Source of the DNA: Billgrantia desiderata
GTDB taxonomy: Bacteria; Pseudomonadota; Gammaproteobacteria; Pseudomonadales; Halomonadaceae
Direction: 5' to 3'
Assembly (NCBI GenBank): GCA_011742915.1
Contig: JAAQTN010000019.1
Span: forward strand, 20,427-84,426
DNA length: 64,000 nt
Shown: piece by piece, positions 38,338-47,037 of the stretch
Layout: each line of letters starts with the position of its first letter
Position numbering within the stretch: position 1 is the first letter of the stretch
Made by a program: the position numbers and the translations under genes
Notes under the pieces: generated by a model
Told to the model about the DNA's origin: nothing
What the model saw: only the letters and a program-made list of their open reading frames with translations
Databases searched by the model: none

Positions 38338-39033
38338 ATGCATGCTGTCGATGTCATGACCCCAAAGGTCATCACCGTGTCACCCGAGACCGACGTTCGG
38401 GAAATCGCACGCCTGTTGCTCGAGCACAACATCAGCGCTCTGCCCGTGGTGGAAGACGATGGCAAGGTTCTCGGCATCGTCAGTGAGGGCGACCTGATGC
38501 GTCGCGTCGAGAACGGTACCGAACGGCGCAAGTCCTGGTGGCTCAAGTCCATCTTTGCCGGCGCCAACAACGCCAGCGAATACATCAAGTCTCACGCCCG
38601 CAAGGCGCATGAGATAATGACGCCCAACCCCATCACCATCAACGAGGACGAGCCGCTGAACCGCGTGGCCAAGCTGCTGGAAAAGCACCACATCAAGCGG
38701 GTGCCGGTAGTGCGTGACGGCAAGCTGGTGGGTATCGTCAGCCGCGCCAACCTGTTGCGTGGCTTCTCGATGACCGCGCCCGATGCCGCGACCCCGGCCA
38801 CCACCGACGACCGCGAGATCCGCGATGCCATTCTCGAGGAAATCGAAGAGAACACCGGAGTCTGGGTCGATCGCATCAACGTGATCGTGACCGAGGGCGT
38901 GGTGCAGGTCTGGGGCCTGGTCGAGAGCCAGGAGGAGAAGATGGCGGTACAGGTCGCCGTCGAGAACACGCCCGGCGTGAAGTCCGTGGAGAACAATCTC
39001 GGCATGCTGCCCCGCGGGGTCGGTCACTTCTGA
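38338..39033 (+). CDS. CBS-pair and BON domain protein
   Basis: The 231-residue protein has two CBS domains (about 1-60 and 85-140), seen in VMTPKVITVSPETDVREIAR and IMTPNPITINEDEPLNRVAK, followed by a BON domain (about 155-225, VIVTEGVVQVWGLVES). CBS pairs bind adenosine ligands, and BON domains bind membranes or phospholipid. Proteins of this layout are common stress proteins in gammaproteobacteria, cytoplasmic and often stress-induced. GGAGG lies 8 bases before the ATG. A very strong hairpin follows. Confidence 0.92.
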   Translation: MHAVDVMTPKVITVSPETDVREIARLLLEHNISALPVVEDDGKVLGIVSEGDLMRRVENGTERRKSWWLKSIFAGANNASEYIKSHARKAHEIMTPNPITINEDEPLNRVAKLLEKHHIKRVPVVRDGKLVGIVSRANLLRGFSMTAPDAATPATTDDREIRDAILEEIEENTGVWVDRINVIVTEGVVQVWGLVESQEEKMAVQVAVENTPGVKSVENNLGMLPRGVGHF

Positions 39034-39061
39034 CCGTAACGGGCCGTATCGTCAACGTCCA

Positions 39062-39099
39062 ACGCAAGCGGGGCGGCCACAGGGCCGCCCCGCTTGCGT
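39062..39099. terminator. 17-bp perfect hairpin between convergent genes
   Basis: ACGCAAGCGGGGCGGCC (39062-39078) is the exact complement of 39083-39099 with loop ACAG. It lies between the convergent CBS-BON and aminotransferase stop codons. The stem is very stable but no T run follows on either strand, so it would be an atypical bidirectional terminator. Confidence 0.7.
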
Positions 39100-39116
39100 C
39101 TGCAGGCGAGCGAAGC

Positions 39117-40241
39117 TCAGCCGACCTGCTTCAGTGCCGCTTCCAGATTGGCCAGGCTGCGCTCGGTCTCGTGCAGCTTGTCGAGGCCGAACAGGCCGAT
39201 GCGGAACGCCTGGTAGTTCTCGCCCTCGTCGCACATCAGCGGCACGCCGCCGGCTACCTGCACCCCGGCGGCGGCGAACTTGGCCACGATGCCCGGATCG
39301 TCGCTGTAGCAGACCACCACGCCGGGCGCTTCGAAGCCCGGCGCCGCCACGCTGCGGTAGCCGTAGCGTGCCAGCAGTTCACGCACGCCGCGTCCCAGTG
39401 CCCACTGCTCCTCGCGCACCTTGTCGAAGCCGTACTCGGCGGTCTCGTGCATGATGTCGCGCAGCCGGGCCAGACCATCGGTCGGCAGGGTGGCGTAGTA
39501 AGCGTGGCCGCCGTTCTCGTAGGTCTCCATGATCCACAGCCATTTGCGCAGGTCGCAGGCAAAGCTGGTGCTGACGGTCTCTTCGATACGCGCGCGCGCC
39601 CGCTCGGAGAGCATCACCATGCCGCAGCAGGGTAGCCCGCTCCAGCCCTTCTGGGGGGCACTGACGAGCACGTCGACGCCGATCTCCTGCATGTCCACCC
39701 ACAGCGTGCCGGAAGCGATGCAGTCGAGCACGAACAGGCCGCCGACCTCATGTACCGCCGACGCCAACCGGCGCAGATAGTCGTCGGGCAGCAGCAACCC
39801 GGCAGAGGTCTCCACATGGGGCGCGAACACCACGCCGGGGCGCTCCTCGCGGATGGTACGTTCGACCTCCTCGATGGGGGCCGGCGCGAAGGGCGAGCGG
39901 TCGTCCTGCGGGTCCAGGCGGCGGGCCTTGAGCACCGTGGTCGAGGTGGCAATGGCGCCCATTTCCAGAATCTGGGACCAGCGATAGCTGAACTGGCCGT
40001 TGCGCACGATCAGGCAGTGCCGGTTGGTGGCGAACTGCCGTGCCACGGCCTCCATGCCGAAAGTGCCGCTACCGGGCACGATCGCCACGCTGCGAGCCCG
40101 GTAGACCCTCTTGAGGGTCGCCGAGACATCGCGCATCACCCCCTGGAAACGTTGTGACATGTGGTTGAGGGAACGATCGGTATAGACCACCGAGTATTCG
40201 AGCAGGCCATCGGGGTCGACATCGGGCAGCAGGCCGGGCAT
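39117..40241 (-). CDS. Class V aminotransferase (alanine/serine-glyoxylate type)
   Basis: The 374-residue protein is a pyridoxal-phosphate class V aminotransferase. IVPGSGTFGMEAVARQ near the N-terminus binds the cofactor phosphate, APHVETSAGLLL and LFVLDCIASGTLWVDMQ give the cofactor-stacking and Asp positions, and SAPQKGWSGLPCCG contains the Schiff-base Lys. Relatives transfer amino groups between alanine or serine and glyoxylate or pyruvate. The ATG at 40241 follows AAGGGAG six bases upstream. The exact amino donor is not known. It is a single gene. Confidence 0.92.
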   Translation of the reverse strand: MPGLLPDVDPDGLLEYSVVYTDRSLNHMSQRFQGVMRDVSATLKRVYRARSVAIVPGSGTFGMEAVARQFATNRHCLIVRNGQFSYRWSQILEMGAIATSTTVLKARRLDPQDDRSPFAPAPIEEVERTIREERPGVVFAPHVETSAGLLLPDDYLRRLASAVHEVGGLFVLDCIASGTLWVDMQEIGVDVLVSAPQKGWSGLPCCGMVMLSERARARIEETVSTSFACDLRKWLWIMETYENGGHAYYATLPTDGLARLRDIMHETAEYGFDKVREEQWALGRGVRELLARYGYRSVAAPGFEAPGVVVCYSDDPGIVAKFAAAGVQVAGGVPLMCDEGENYQAFRIGLFGLDKLHETERSLANLEAALKQVG

Positions 40242-40396
40242 AGGATTCTCCCTTGCTAAACGTGGCATCGAGCCGGAAAGGATATGCCGATTCCAGGCGC
40301 CTCACCAGCGCACGGACCCAAGGAGTCTCATGGCCGGTGCCGTCGAGCGACACGAAGCGCGCTGTCAATGGGGTCGGGTCAAGGCGTGATGCTCTC

Positions 40397-40426
40397 TCAG
40401 CTGCAGGCCGACAGGCCTGCAGCTGA
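40397..40426 (-). terminator. Perfect 13-bp hairpin after the small methyltransferase gene
   Basis: TCAGCTGCAGGCC (40397-40409) pairs exactly with 40414-40426 around loop GACA. It begins about 15 bases after the stop of the minus-strand methyltransferase gene. No T tract follows. Confidence 0.6.
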
Positions 40427-40440
40427 TGGCTGGCGCGCCA

Positions 40441-41043
40441 TCATTTATGGCAAAAATAGACCTTGGCAGGGGGGATGTTGATCGGCTCGAAGGTGCTTTC
40501 CACTCGCGAGAAGATCTGGCGCAGGTCGGAAGAGACCTTGGGGGAGAACTGATAGATCAGCATGGACCCCCCGGCGGCCAGTGCTTTCTGGCTCTGCTGA
40601 AGGATTCGCTCGCGGCAGTCGGCCGGCATGGTACTGAAGGGCAGGCCGGCGACCACGTAGTCGGCTGCCGGCAGGCCAAGGCGCTCGAGTTCCTCCTCGA
40701 TGTTTTCTGCGGAGCCGGCAATCACCTTGAGACGAGGGTCGGTCATGGAGCGGTTCAGGAAGTCGACGAAATCGTCGTTGGTCTCGATGACCACCAGCGT
40801 TGCGTCGGGGTGCAAGCGACCCAGGATCTCGTGGGTGATGGTGCCCACGCCGGGCCCGTATTCGACGATCACACGTGCTCGTTCCCAGTCCACGGGCTCC
40901 AGCAGCCGGCGAATGAGGAAGGATGAGCTGGGTATGATGGAACCCAGCATGCGGGGGTGCTTGAAGAAATTGCGTGCAAAGAGTGTCAGTTGGGCTCGTC
41001 GTTCAGGGCCTGCCACGACCGGGGGTCGCTCTTGAACCGCCAT
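40441..41043 (-). CDS. SAM-dependent methyltransferase (phospholipid N-methyltransferase-like)
   Basis: The 200-residue protein resembles PmtA-like phospholipid N-methyltransferases and KsgA-type folds: FARNFFKHPRMLGSIIPSS at the N-terminus, then RVIVEYGPGVGTITHEIL (motif I), VVIETNDDFVDFL and a motif IV-like YVVAGLPFSTMP. Two Met codons compete. The ATG at 41049 has GGAGGT only 1 base away, but 41043 has GGAGGT at a normal 7-base spacing, so 41043 is preferred. The likely product acts on membrane lipids in the cytoplasm. A small-molecule or rRNA substrate cannot be excluded. Confidence 0.85.
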   Translation of the reverse strand: MAVQERPPVVAGPERRAQLTLFARNFFKHPRMLGSIIPSSSFLIRRLLEPVDWERARVIVEYGPGVGTITHEILGRLHPDATLVVIETNDDFVDFLNRSMTDPRLKVIAGSAENIEEELERLGLPAADYVVAGLPFSTMPADCRERILQQSQKALAAGGSMLIYQFSPKVSSDLRQIFSRVESTFEPINIPPAKVYFCHK

Positions 41044-41204
41044 GGGCATTACCTCCTTCAGTTGTAGCTGAACATGCCTCCACTCTAGGCCAGCCTAGGT
41101 CTGCATGAAAGGGCGGGCTTGTCCGGGGGCTCAACCAAACGTCTGAACGGGAGGGAGCCTTGCGTGCTGCGTTGAATTACGGCTAAAGAAGGATGTGGAA
41201 TATA

Positions 41205-41269
41205 CTTGACGATGTTCTTGGCGATGTTTAGCTTGAATGTTGAAACTTTCAGTGAACGTCTTGCATTAT
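41205..41269 (+). promoter_or_regulatory. Tandem 12-base repeats and candidate promoter upstream of the ABC operon
   Basis: CTTGACGATGTT (41205-41216) is directly followed by CTTGGCGATGTT (41217-41228), one mismatch, with a third degenerate copy CTTGAATGTT at 41232-41241. Next comes a candidate promoter: TTGAAA (41240-41245), 18 bases, CATTAT (41264-41269), 30 bases before the ATPase gene. The repeats lie just upstream of the -35 box, a usual activator position. Confidence 0.5.
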
Positions 41270-41299
41270 TCTTGACGTCTGCACCCCTCTGAAATCGCC

Positions 41300-42430
41300 A
41301 TGGGTGAAACGATGCCTCACGACAAGACCAACGAATCGCACCCTCATCCGCCGCCCTTGATTACCTTCACAGGCGTCCAGAAGACCTACGATGGCGAGCA
41401 TCTGGTGGTCAAGGATCTCAACCTGACGATTCGCCAAGGGGAGTTCGTCACGTTGCTGGGGCCCTCCGGCTCCGGCAAGACCACCTGCCTGATGATGCTG
41501 GCCGGCTTCGAGGTGCCGACCAGTGGCGACATCTTCCTGCGCGACCAGCGGCTCAACAGCGTGCCGCCCCACAAGCGCAACTTCGGCATGGTGTTCCAGA
41601 ACTATGCCCTGTTTCCCCACATGACGGTAGAGGAGAACATCCGCTACCCGCTCAAGACGCGCCGCATGCCGGCCGCCGAGGCCGACCGCAAGGTGGCCCA
41701 CATCCTCGACATGATCCAGCTGCGCGACTTTGCCAGGCGCCGGCCCACCCAGCTCTCCGGCGGCCAGCAGCAGCGCGTGGCGCTGGCCCGCTCGCTGGTC
41801 TTCGAGCCGCAGCTGGTGCTGATGGACGAGCCGCTGGGAGCGCTGGACAAGCAGCTGCGCGAGCAGATGCAGCTGGAGATCAAACACCTCCATGAGCGGC
41901 TCGGGCTCACCGTGGTCTTCGTCACCCACGACCAGAGCGAAGCGCTGACCATGTCGGACCGCGTGGCGGTGTTCAACGATGGCGTCATTCAGCAGATCGA
42001 CTCGCCGTCCAATCTCTACGAGCACCCGGCCAATGCCTTCGTCGCTCAGTTCATCGGCGAGAACAACACCCTGGCAGGTCGCATTCAGTCGGTGGAAGGG
42101 CGCCACTGCCGGGTCAGCTTCGGCGACGGCTTCAGCACCGGGGCGCTGATCGGCACGGGGCTTGCGGTAGGCGATGCCACGCGGCTGTCGATTCGTCCCG
42201 AGCGGGTCAAGCTCAACGGCTCCGCTCAGGGCCTGCCCAATCGGCTCCAGGCCCGCATCCGCGAGTTCATCTACCTGGGCGACCACCTGCGAGTTCGCTG
42301 CGAGCTGGCCGGCAACGACGAATTCATGGCGCGGGTCCCGGTGGACGACTTCGAAAGCAGCATGCAGCCGGGCGATGTGATCGAACTCGGCTGGCGAGAC
42401 GAGGACGTGCGCGCACTCGACGCCTCCTGA
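41300..42430 (+). CDS. ABC transporter ATPase, polyamine type (PotA-like)
   Basis: The 376-residue protein is the energy subunit of an ABC importer. Walker A GPSGSGKTTCLMML is near residue 53, the signature LSGGQQQRVALARSL near 151, Walker B LVLMDEPLGALD near 173 and the switch His in FVTHDQSEAL. A C-terminal TOBE-type region (about 255-376) marks the PotA/spermidine family. The first gene of the operon: binding protein, two permeases and an amine oxidase follow. A second in-frame ATG lies four codons downstream. The substrate is probably a polyamine or similar amine. Confidence 0.94.
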   Translation: MGETMPHDKTNESHPHPPPLITFTGVQKTYDGEHLVVKDLNLTIRQGEFVTLLGPSGSGKTTCLMMLAGFEVPTSGDIFLRDQRLNSVPPHKRNFGMVFQNYALFPHMTVEENIRYPLKTRRMPAAEADRKVAHILDMIQLRDFARRRPTQLSGGQQQRVALARSLVFEPQLVLMDEPLGALDKQLREQMQLEIKHLHERLGLTVVFVTHDQSEALTMSDRVAVFNDGVIQQIDSPSNLYEHPANAFVAQFIGENNTLAGRIQSVEGRHCRVSFGDGFSTGALIGTGLAVGDATRLSIRPERVKLNGSAQGLPNRLQARIREFIYLGDHLRVRCELAGNDEFMARVPVDDFESSMQPGDVIELGWRDEDVRALDAS

Positions 42431-42482
42431 TCCACAACAACGCAATAATTCAATAACAAAGGCCTTTGGCCGGGAGATAGAC

Positions 42483-43544
42483 ATGACTCAACAGCGCTTC
42501 CCACTGTCCCGCATCAGCCGCGGCATCGCCCTCGGCGGCCTGGTCAGCCTCGGTCTGGCGGTCTCCGCCAGCGCTCAGGCATTGACCGTGATCTCCTTCG
42601 GCGGCGCCTCCGGCGAAGCCATGCAGAACGCCTACTACGGGCCCTTTAGCGAGGAGACGGGCATTCGCCTGACGCCGGGAGATTACAACGGCGAGCTGTC
42701 GCGCATCCGCGCCATGGTGGAAACTGGCAACGTCAGCTGGGATCTGGTGGAAATGGAGTCTCCCGAGCTGGTACGCGGCTGCTTCGAAGGTCTGTTCGAG
42801 CCCATCGACTGGCAGCGCCTGGGGCTGGGCAGCGTGCTGATCGATGCAGCCTTCGACGAATGCGGCGTGGGCACCTTCGTGTGGTCGACGGTGCTGGCCT
42901 ACAACGCCGATGCGCTGGACGGCGCACCGACCTCCTGGGCCGACTTCTGGGACGTCGAGCAGTTCCCCGGCACCCGCGGGCTGCGCCGTGGTGCCAAATA
43001 CACCCTGGAGTTCGCGCTGATGGCCGACGGCGTGGCCGCCGATGAGGTCTACGACGTGCTGCGCACGGACGAGGGGGTCGACCGTGCCTTCGCCAAGCTC
43101 GACGAGATCAAGGACCACATCCAGTGGTGGGAAGCCGGCGCTCAGCCGCCGCAGTGGCTGGTATCCGGCGACGTGGCGATGACTTCCGCCTACAACGGTC
43201 GCATCGCCGCGGCTCAGGAAGAGGGCAGCAACCTCGAGATCGTGTGGAACGAGAGCATCTACGACCTCGATTACTGGGCCATCGTCGCCGGCAGTGAGCA
43301 CGTCGACGAGGCCTATGCCTTCATCGAGTTTGCCAGCCAGCCCGAGACTCAGGCGGCTTACTCCAGCCAGATTCCCTACGGTCCGGTGCACCCGGAAGCC
43401 ATCGCCCAACTGGACGAGGCTCAGGCGCGACGCATGCCCACCTACGAAGAGAACATGGTGGGGGCGCTGGCCATCGATACCAGCTTCTGGGTCGATCATG
43501 GCGAAGAACTGGAGCAACGCTTCAGCGCCTGGGCGGCCCGCTGA
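42483..43544 (+). CDS. Periplasmic binding protein of the polyamine-type transporter (PotD/PotF-like)
   Basis: The 353-residue protein has a signal peptide (about residues 1-32, cleaved near ASAQA) and then a type II solute-binding fold beginning LTVISFGGASGEAMQNAYYG. It resembles the spermidine/putrescine-binding group, with the family-like VSWDLVEMESPELVRGC and WSTVLAYNADAL segments. It is periplasmic and delivers substrate to the two permeases encoded next. The ATG follows GGGAGATAGAC. It is 52 bases after the ATPase gene. The ligand could be putrescine, spermidine or a related amine and cannot be fixed by eye. Confidence 0.92.
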   Translation: MTQQRFPLSRISRGIALGGLVSLGLAVSASAQALTVISFGGASGEAMQNAYYGPFSEETGIRLTPGDYNGELSRIRAMVETGNVSWDLVEMESPELVRGCFEGLFEPIDWQRLGLGSVLIDAAFDECGVGTFVWSTVLAYNADALDGAPTSWADFWDVEQFPGTRGLRRGAKYTLEFALMADGVAADEVYDVLRTDEGVDRAFAKLDEIKDHIQWWEAGAQPPQWLVSGDVAMTSAYNGRIAAAQEEGSNLEIVWNESIYDLDYWAIVAGSEHVDEAYAFIEFASQPETQAAYSSQIPYGPVHPEAIAQLDEAQARRMPTYEENMVGALAIDTSFWVDHGEELEQRFSAWAAR

Positions 43545-43632
43545 GGGACGTCGAGCGGCGGCGGCCTCGGAGTCGCCGCCAGCCCTGCTTCCACGTCGGG
43601 CCCGCCATGGGCTGGCCCGACACGCTTGAACC

Positions 43633-44910
43633 ATGGGGAAGGCGATGTCCGCGAACCAGACGGCAACCATGTCGCCGGCAAGGCCTGGCGGTAATCTCAA
43701 GGTGCAGCTACGCCGTGCCGAACGGCTGCGCAAGCTCAAGGCCATTGGCCTGGTGGCGCCGCTGGCGCTGTTTCTGATCGTCGTCTTCGTGGTACCCATC
43801 GGCAACATGCTGTGGCGCAGCGTCGACAACACCGAGCTCGATTCGGTGATGCCGCTCACGGCAGAGGGGCTGCGCCACTGGGATGGCAGCGGGCTGCCGG
43901 ACGAGGCCACTCTGGCGGCCTTCGCCGCCGAGCTGCGCGACTCCCGACAGGGTGGGGGACTGGGGCGCATCAGCCGGCGCCTCAACTATGAGGACTCGCG
44001 CTATCGCAGCCTGCTGATGAACACCCTGCGTGGCCTGCCGGCGGTCGATGCGGTCGGCCCCGATACCGATTGGGTCGCGACCCTGACCGAGATCGATCCG
44101 GCCTGGGGCGAGACCGAGACCTGGCTCGGCATTCAGCGTACCGCACCCACCACCACCGACCGTTACCTGCTGGCTTCGCTCGACCTGGAGCGTAGCGCCG
44201 ACGGAGAGATCCAGCGCGTCGCCGAGCGCGACCGCCTCTACCTGAGCGTGTTCCAACGCACGCTGGTGATTGCCGGGGGCGTCACCCTGATCTGCCTGGC
44301 ACTGGGCTTCCCGCTGGCCTATCTGCTGGCCACGCTGCCGGCCAAGACCAGCAACATGCTGATGATTCTGGTGCTGCTGCCGTTCTGGACCTCGCTGCTG
44401 GTACGTACTGCGGCGTGGATCATCCTGCTGCAGTCCAACGGCCTGGTGAACCAGAGCCTGCTCTTCACCGGGCTGATCGACTCGCCGCTGCAGCTGGTGT
44501 TCAACCGCATCGGGGTGTTCTTCGCCATGGTCCACATCCTGCTGCCGTTCATGGTGCTGCCGCTATACAGCGTGATGAAGGGCATCTCGCCGAGCTACCA
44601 GCGCGCCGCGGTATCGCTGGGCGCGCACCCCTTCGCCGCCTTCTGGCAGGTCTACGTACCGCAGACCATCTCCGGCGTGGCGGCCGGCACCATCCTCGTC
44701 TTCATCATGGCGCTGGGATACTACATCACCCCGGCGCTGGTGGGCGGGCCGGCCGATCAGATGGTGAGCTATTACGTGGCCTACTACACCAACACCACCA
44801 ACAACTGGGGCATGGCGGCGGCGCTGGGCAGTTTGCTGCTGGTGGTCACGCTACTGCTCTACCTGGTTTACCACCGCCTGGTGAACCGCAAGCAGCTGAT
44901 CAGGAGCTGA
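43633..44910 (+). CDS. ABC permease, PotB-like, with large extracytoplasmic insertion
   Basis: The 425-residue protein is an inner-membrane permease. A first membrane helix (about residues 38-60) is followed by an unusually long, soluble insertion (about 62-205). Five to six more helices (about 210-420) then carry the EAA-type loop around AAVSLGAHPFAAFWQVYVPQ, where the ATPase docks. Standard PotB lacks most of this insertion, which is seen in some relatives. A second ATG at 43645 (preceded by GGGGAAGG) could be the true start. It pairs with the PotC-like gene 3 bases downstream. Confidence 0.92.
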   Translation: MGKAMSANQTATMSPARPGGNLKVQLRRAERLRKLKAIGLVAPLALFLIVVFVVPIGNMLWRSVDNTELDSVMPLTAEGLRHWDGSGLPDEATLAAFAAELRDSRQGGGLGRISRRLNYEDSRYRSLLMNTLRGLPAVDAVGPDTDWVATLTEIDPAWGETETWLGIQRTAPTTTDRYLLASLDLERSADGEIQRVAERDRLYLSVFQRTLVIAGGVTLICLALGFPLAYLLATLPAKTSNMLMILVLLPFWTSLLVRTAAWIILLQSNGLVNQSLLFTGLIDSPLQLVFNRIGVFFAMVHILLPFMVLPLYSVMKGISPSYQRAAVSLGAHPFAAFWQVYVPQTISGVAAGTILVFIMALGYYITPALVGGPADQMVSYYVAYYTNTTNNWGMAAALGSLLLVVTLLLYLVYHRLVNRKQLIRS

Positions 44911-44913
44911 GCC

Positions 44914-45738
44914 ATGTCGCTACCTCCCTACGCCTCGCCGGTAGAGAAAGTGTGGTTCTGGGTCTTTCGCATCTTCTGCGGTCTGATACTGCTGTTCCTG
45001 ATCGCGCCGGTGCTGGTGATCGTGCCGCTGTCGTTCAGCAGCGGCTCGTTCCTGACCTATCCGCTGCCGGGTTTCTCGCTGCGCTGGTACGAGGCGATCT
45101 TCACCTCCTCGGCGTGGATGGGGGCGCTCAAGAACAGTCTGATCGTGGCGCCGCTGGCCACGCTGCTGGCGATGATCTTCGGCACCCTGGCGGCGGTGGG
45201 TCTCAACCGCGCCGAATTTCCCGGCAAGGGACTCATCGTGGCGCTGCTGATCTCGCCCATGGTGGTGCCGCTGGTGATCGTCGCGGTGGGCATGTACTTC
45301 TTCTTCGCCCAGGTCGGCCTGCTCAACTCCTACACCGGGCTGGTGCTGGCGCATACGGTGCTCGGTGTGCCTTTCGTGGTGATCACCGTCAACGCCACCC
45401 TGCAGGGTTTCGATTTCAATCAGGTGCGCGCCGGGGCGAGTCTGGGCGCCAATCCCATGCGGGTGTTCTTCACCATCGTGCTGCCGCAGATCGTGCCTGG
45501 CGTGGTATCGGGCGGGCTGTTCGCCTTCGCTACCTCGTTCGACGAAGTGGTGGTGGCGTTGTTCATCGCCAGCCCCACCGAGCGCACCCTGCCGATCCAG
45601 ATGTTCTCCGGCATTCGCGAGAACATCAGCCCCGCCATTGCCGCCATGGCCACCATTCTGATCCTGATCTCGACGCTGCTATTGGTTACCATGGAGCTGT
45701 TACGACGGCGCAGCGAGAGGCTGAAGGGCAACGCCTGA
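44914..45738 (+). CDS. ABC permease, PotC-like
   Basis: The 274-residue inner-membrane permease has about six helices and an EAA loop at RAGASLGANPMRVFFTIVLP. The segment FSLRWYEAIFTSSAWMGALKNS is typical of PotC/PotI. The ATG follows AGGAG. It lies 3 bases behind the PotB-like gene, so the two form the transmembrane heterodimer. An 11-bp hairpin after it separates it from the oxidoreductase gene. Confidence 0.93.
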   Translation: MSLPPYASPVEKVWFWVFRIFCGLILLFLIAPVLVIVPLSFSSGSFLTYPLPGFSLRWYEAIFTSSAWMGALKNSLIVAPLATLLAMIFGTLAAVGLNRAEFPGKGLIVALLISPMVVPLVIVAVGMYFFFAQVGLLNSYTGLVLAHTVLGVPFVVITVNATLQGFDFNQVRAGASLGANPMRVFFTIVLPQIVPGVVSGGLFAFATSFDEVVVALFIASPTERTLPIQMFSGIRENISPAIAAMATILILISTLLLVTMELLRRRSERLKGNA

Positions 45739-45766
45739 CGCTCCTCGCGCTGTAACCTTGTCGCCT

Positions 45767-45792
45767 CTGCGCCCCGTTGCGACGGGGCGCAG
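45767..45792 (+). terminator. 11-bp hairpin between the permease and oxidoreductase genes
   Basis: CTGCGCCCCGT (45767-45777) pairs exactly with ACGGGGCGCAG (45782-45792) around TGCG. It may be a terminator or, with no T run, a processing or attenuation site that lowers expression of the next gene. Confidence 0.5.
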
Positions 45793-45846
45793 TCGTGTCC
45801 TGAGGCCTGGGCGCCCGCAGTGGCGGGCCATGTATCGGAGCATTGC

Positions 45847-47037
45847 GTGAACGACTTCCTGATCGTCGGCGGTGGTGTCATCGGCATGCTGACCGCCTGC
45901 CAGCTGGCCGAGGCCGGCCATGGCGTTACCCTGCTGGAGCGAGGCCGCTGCGGCCAGGAGGCCTCCTGGGCCGGAGGTGGCATCGTTTCGCCGCTCTACC
46001 CCTGGCGCTACAGCGAGCCGGTATCGCAGCTTGCCCGGGGGGCGGGAGAGCGCTATGCCGAGATGGCGGTGCAGCTGCGGGAGGCCACCGGCGTCGACAT
46101 CGAATACCGCCAGAAGGGGCTGCTCTACCTGAGCGTGGACGACGCCGAGCGCGCTCGCGACTGGGCGCAGCGTCAGGGCTGGCCGCTGGAGCGGGTCGAT
46201 GCCGACTTCATCTACCGCCAGGAGCCCTGGCTGGTAGAGGGGCTGGGCGAAGGATTGTGGATGCCCAGCCTCGGCAGCGTGCGCAACCCGCGGCTGTGCC
46301 GGGCGCTGCGCGCGCGACTGGAGATGTTGCCCAACGCCCGAGTGGTGGAAGAAGCGGCCGTCGAGCGGCTCATCGTCGAGCGGGGGCGGGTGCTGGGGGC
46401 CGTTGCCGGACAGCAGCGCATCGCTGCCGGGCGGGTGATCCTGTGCGGTGGCGCCTGGAGCGGGGTGCTGCTGGCCGAGCATGACGTGGCGCTGCCGGTA
46501 CGCCCGGTGAAAGGCCAGATGATGCTGTTCGCCACGCCGCCCATGCCGGGCGGGCGCCAGCTGCTGGAACGGGTGGTGCTGGCCGATGGCCGCTACCTGA
46601 TTCCGCGCGGCGATGGCCGGGTGCTGGTCGGTTCGACCCTGGAGCAGACCGACTTCGACAAGAGCACCACCGAGGAGGCGCGCGAGTCGCTGTGGCACAG
46701 CGCCGTGGCGATGCTGCCGGCACTGGCCGAGTGCCGGCTCGAACATCACTGGGCCGGGCTGCGCCCGGCGGCACCGGACGGCATCCCCTTCATCGGCGCC
46801 GTACCCGGCATCGAGGGGCTCTTCGTCAATGCCGGGCACTACCGCAACGGCCTGGTACTGGCGCCGGCGGCGACCCGGCTACTGGTCGATCTGCTGCTCG
46901 GGCGGGAGCCGGCCATCGACCCCGCGCCCTATCGTCCGGCACGGCGTTCCGGACGGCCGGGCTCAACCGCGCTGGGCGGCCTGGATTGCCGTCAGCGCGA
47001 TGGTGTAGACGATGTCGTCGACCAGGGCACCGCGTGA
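45847..47037 (+). CDS. FAD-dependent amine oxidase (ThiO/glycine-oxidase-like)
   Basis: The 396-residue protein is a DAO-family flavoenzyme. FLIVGGGVIGMLTACQLAEAG at the N-terminus is the FAD-binding Rossmann motif (GxGxxG type). GRVILCGGAWSG and the C-terminal WAGLRPAAPDGIPFIGAVPG are shared with glycine oxidase ThiO, which oxidises glycine or small amines. The GTG at 45847 follows CGGAG. The gene follows a polyamine-type transporter, so it may oxidise the imported amine rather than serve thiamine synthesis. Its last 25 codons are read opposite the end of pta and look like an accidental tail. Confidence 0.88.
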   Translation: MNDFLIVGGGVIGMLTACQLAEAGHGVTLLERGRCGQEASWAGGGIVSPLYPWRYSEPVSQLARGAGERYAEMAVQLREATGVDIEYRQKGLLYLSVDDAERARDWAQRQGWPLERVDADFIYRQEPWLVEGLGEGLWMPSLGSVRNPRLCRALRARLEMLPNARVVEEAAVERLIVERGRVLGAVAGQQRIAAGRVILCGGAWSGVLLAEHDVALPVRPVKGQMMLFATPPMPGGRQLLERVVLADGRYLIPRGDGRVLVGSTLEQTDFDKSTTEEARESLWHSAVAMLPALAECRLEHHWAGLRPAAPDGIPFIGAVPGIEGLFVNAGHYRNGLVLAPAATRLLVDLLLGREPAIDPAPYRPARRSGRPGSTALGGLDCRQRDGVDDVVDQGTA

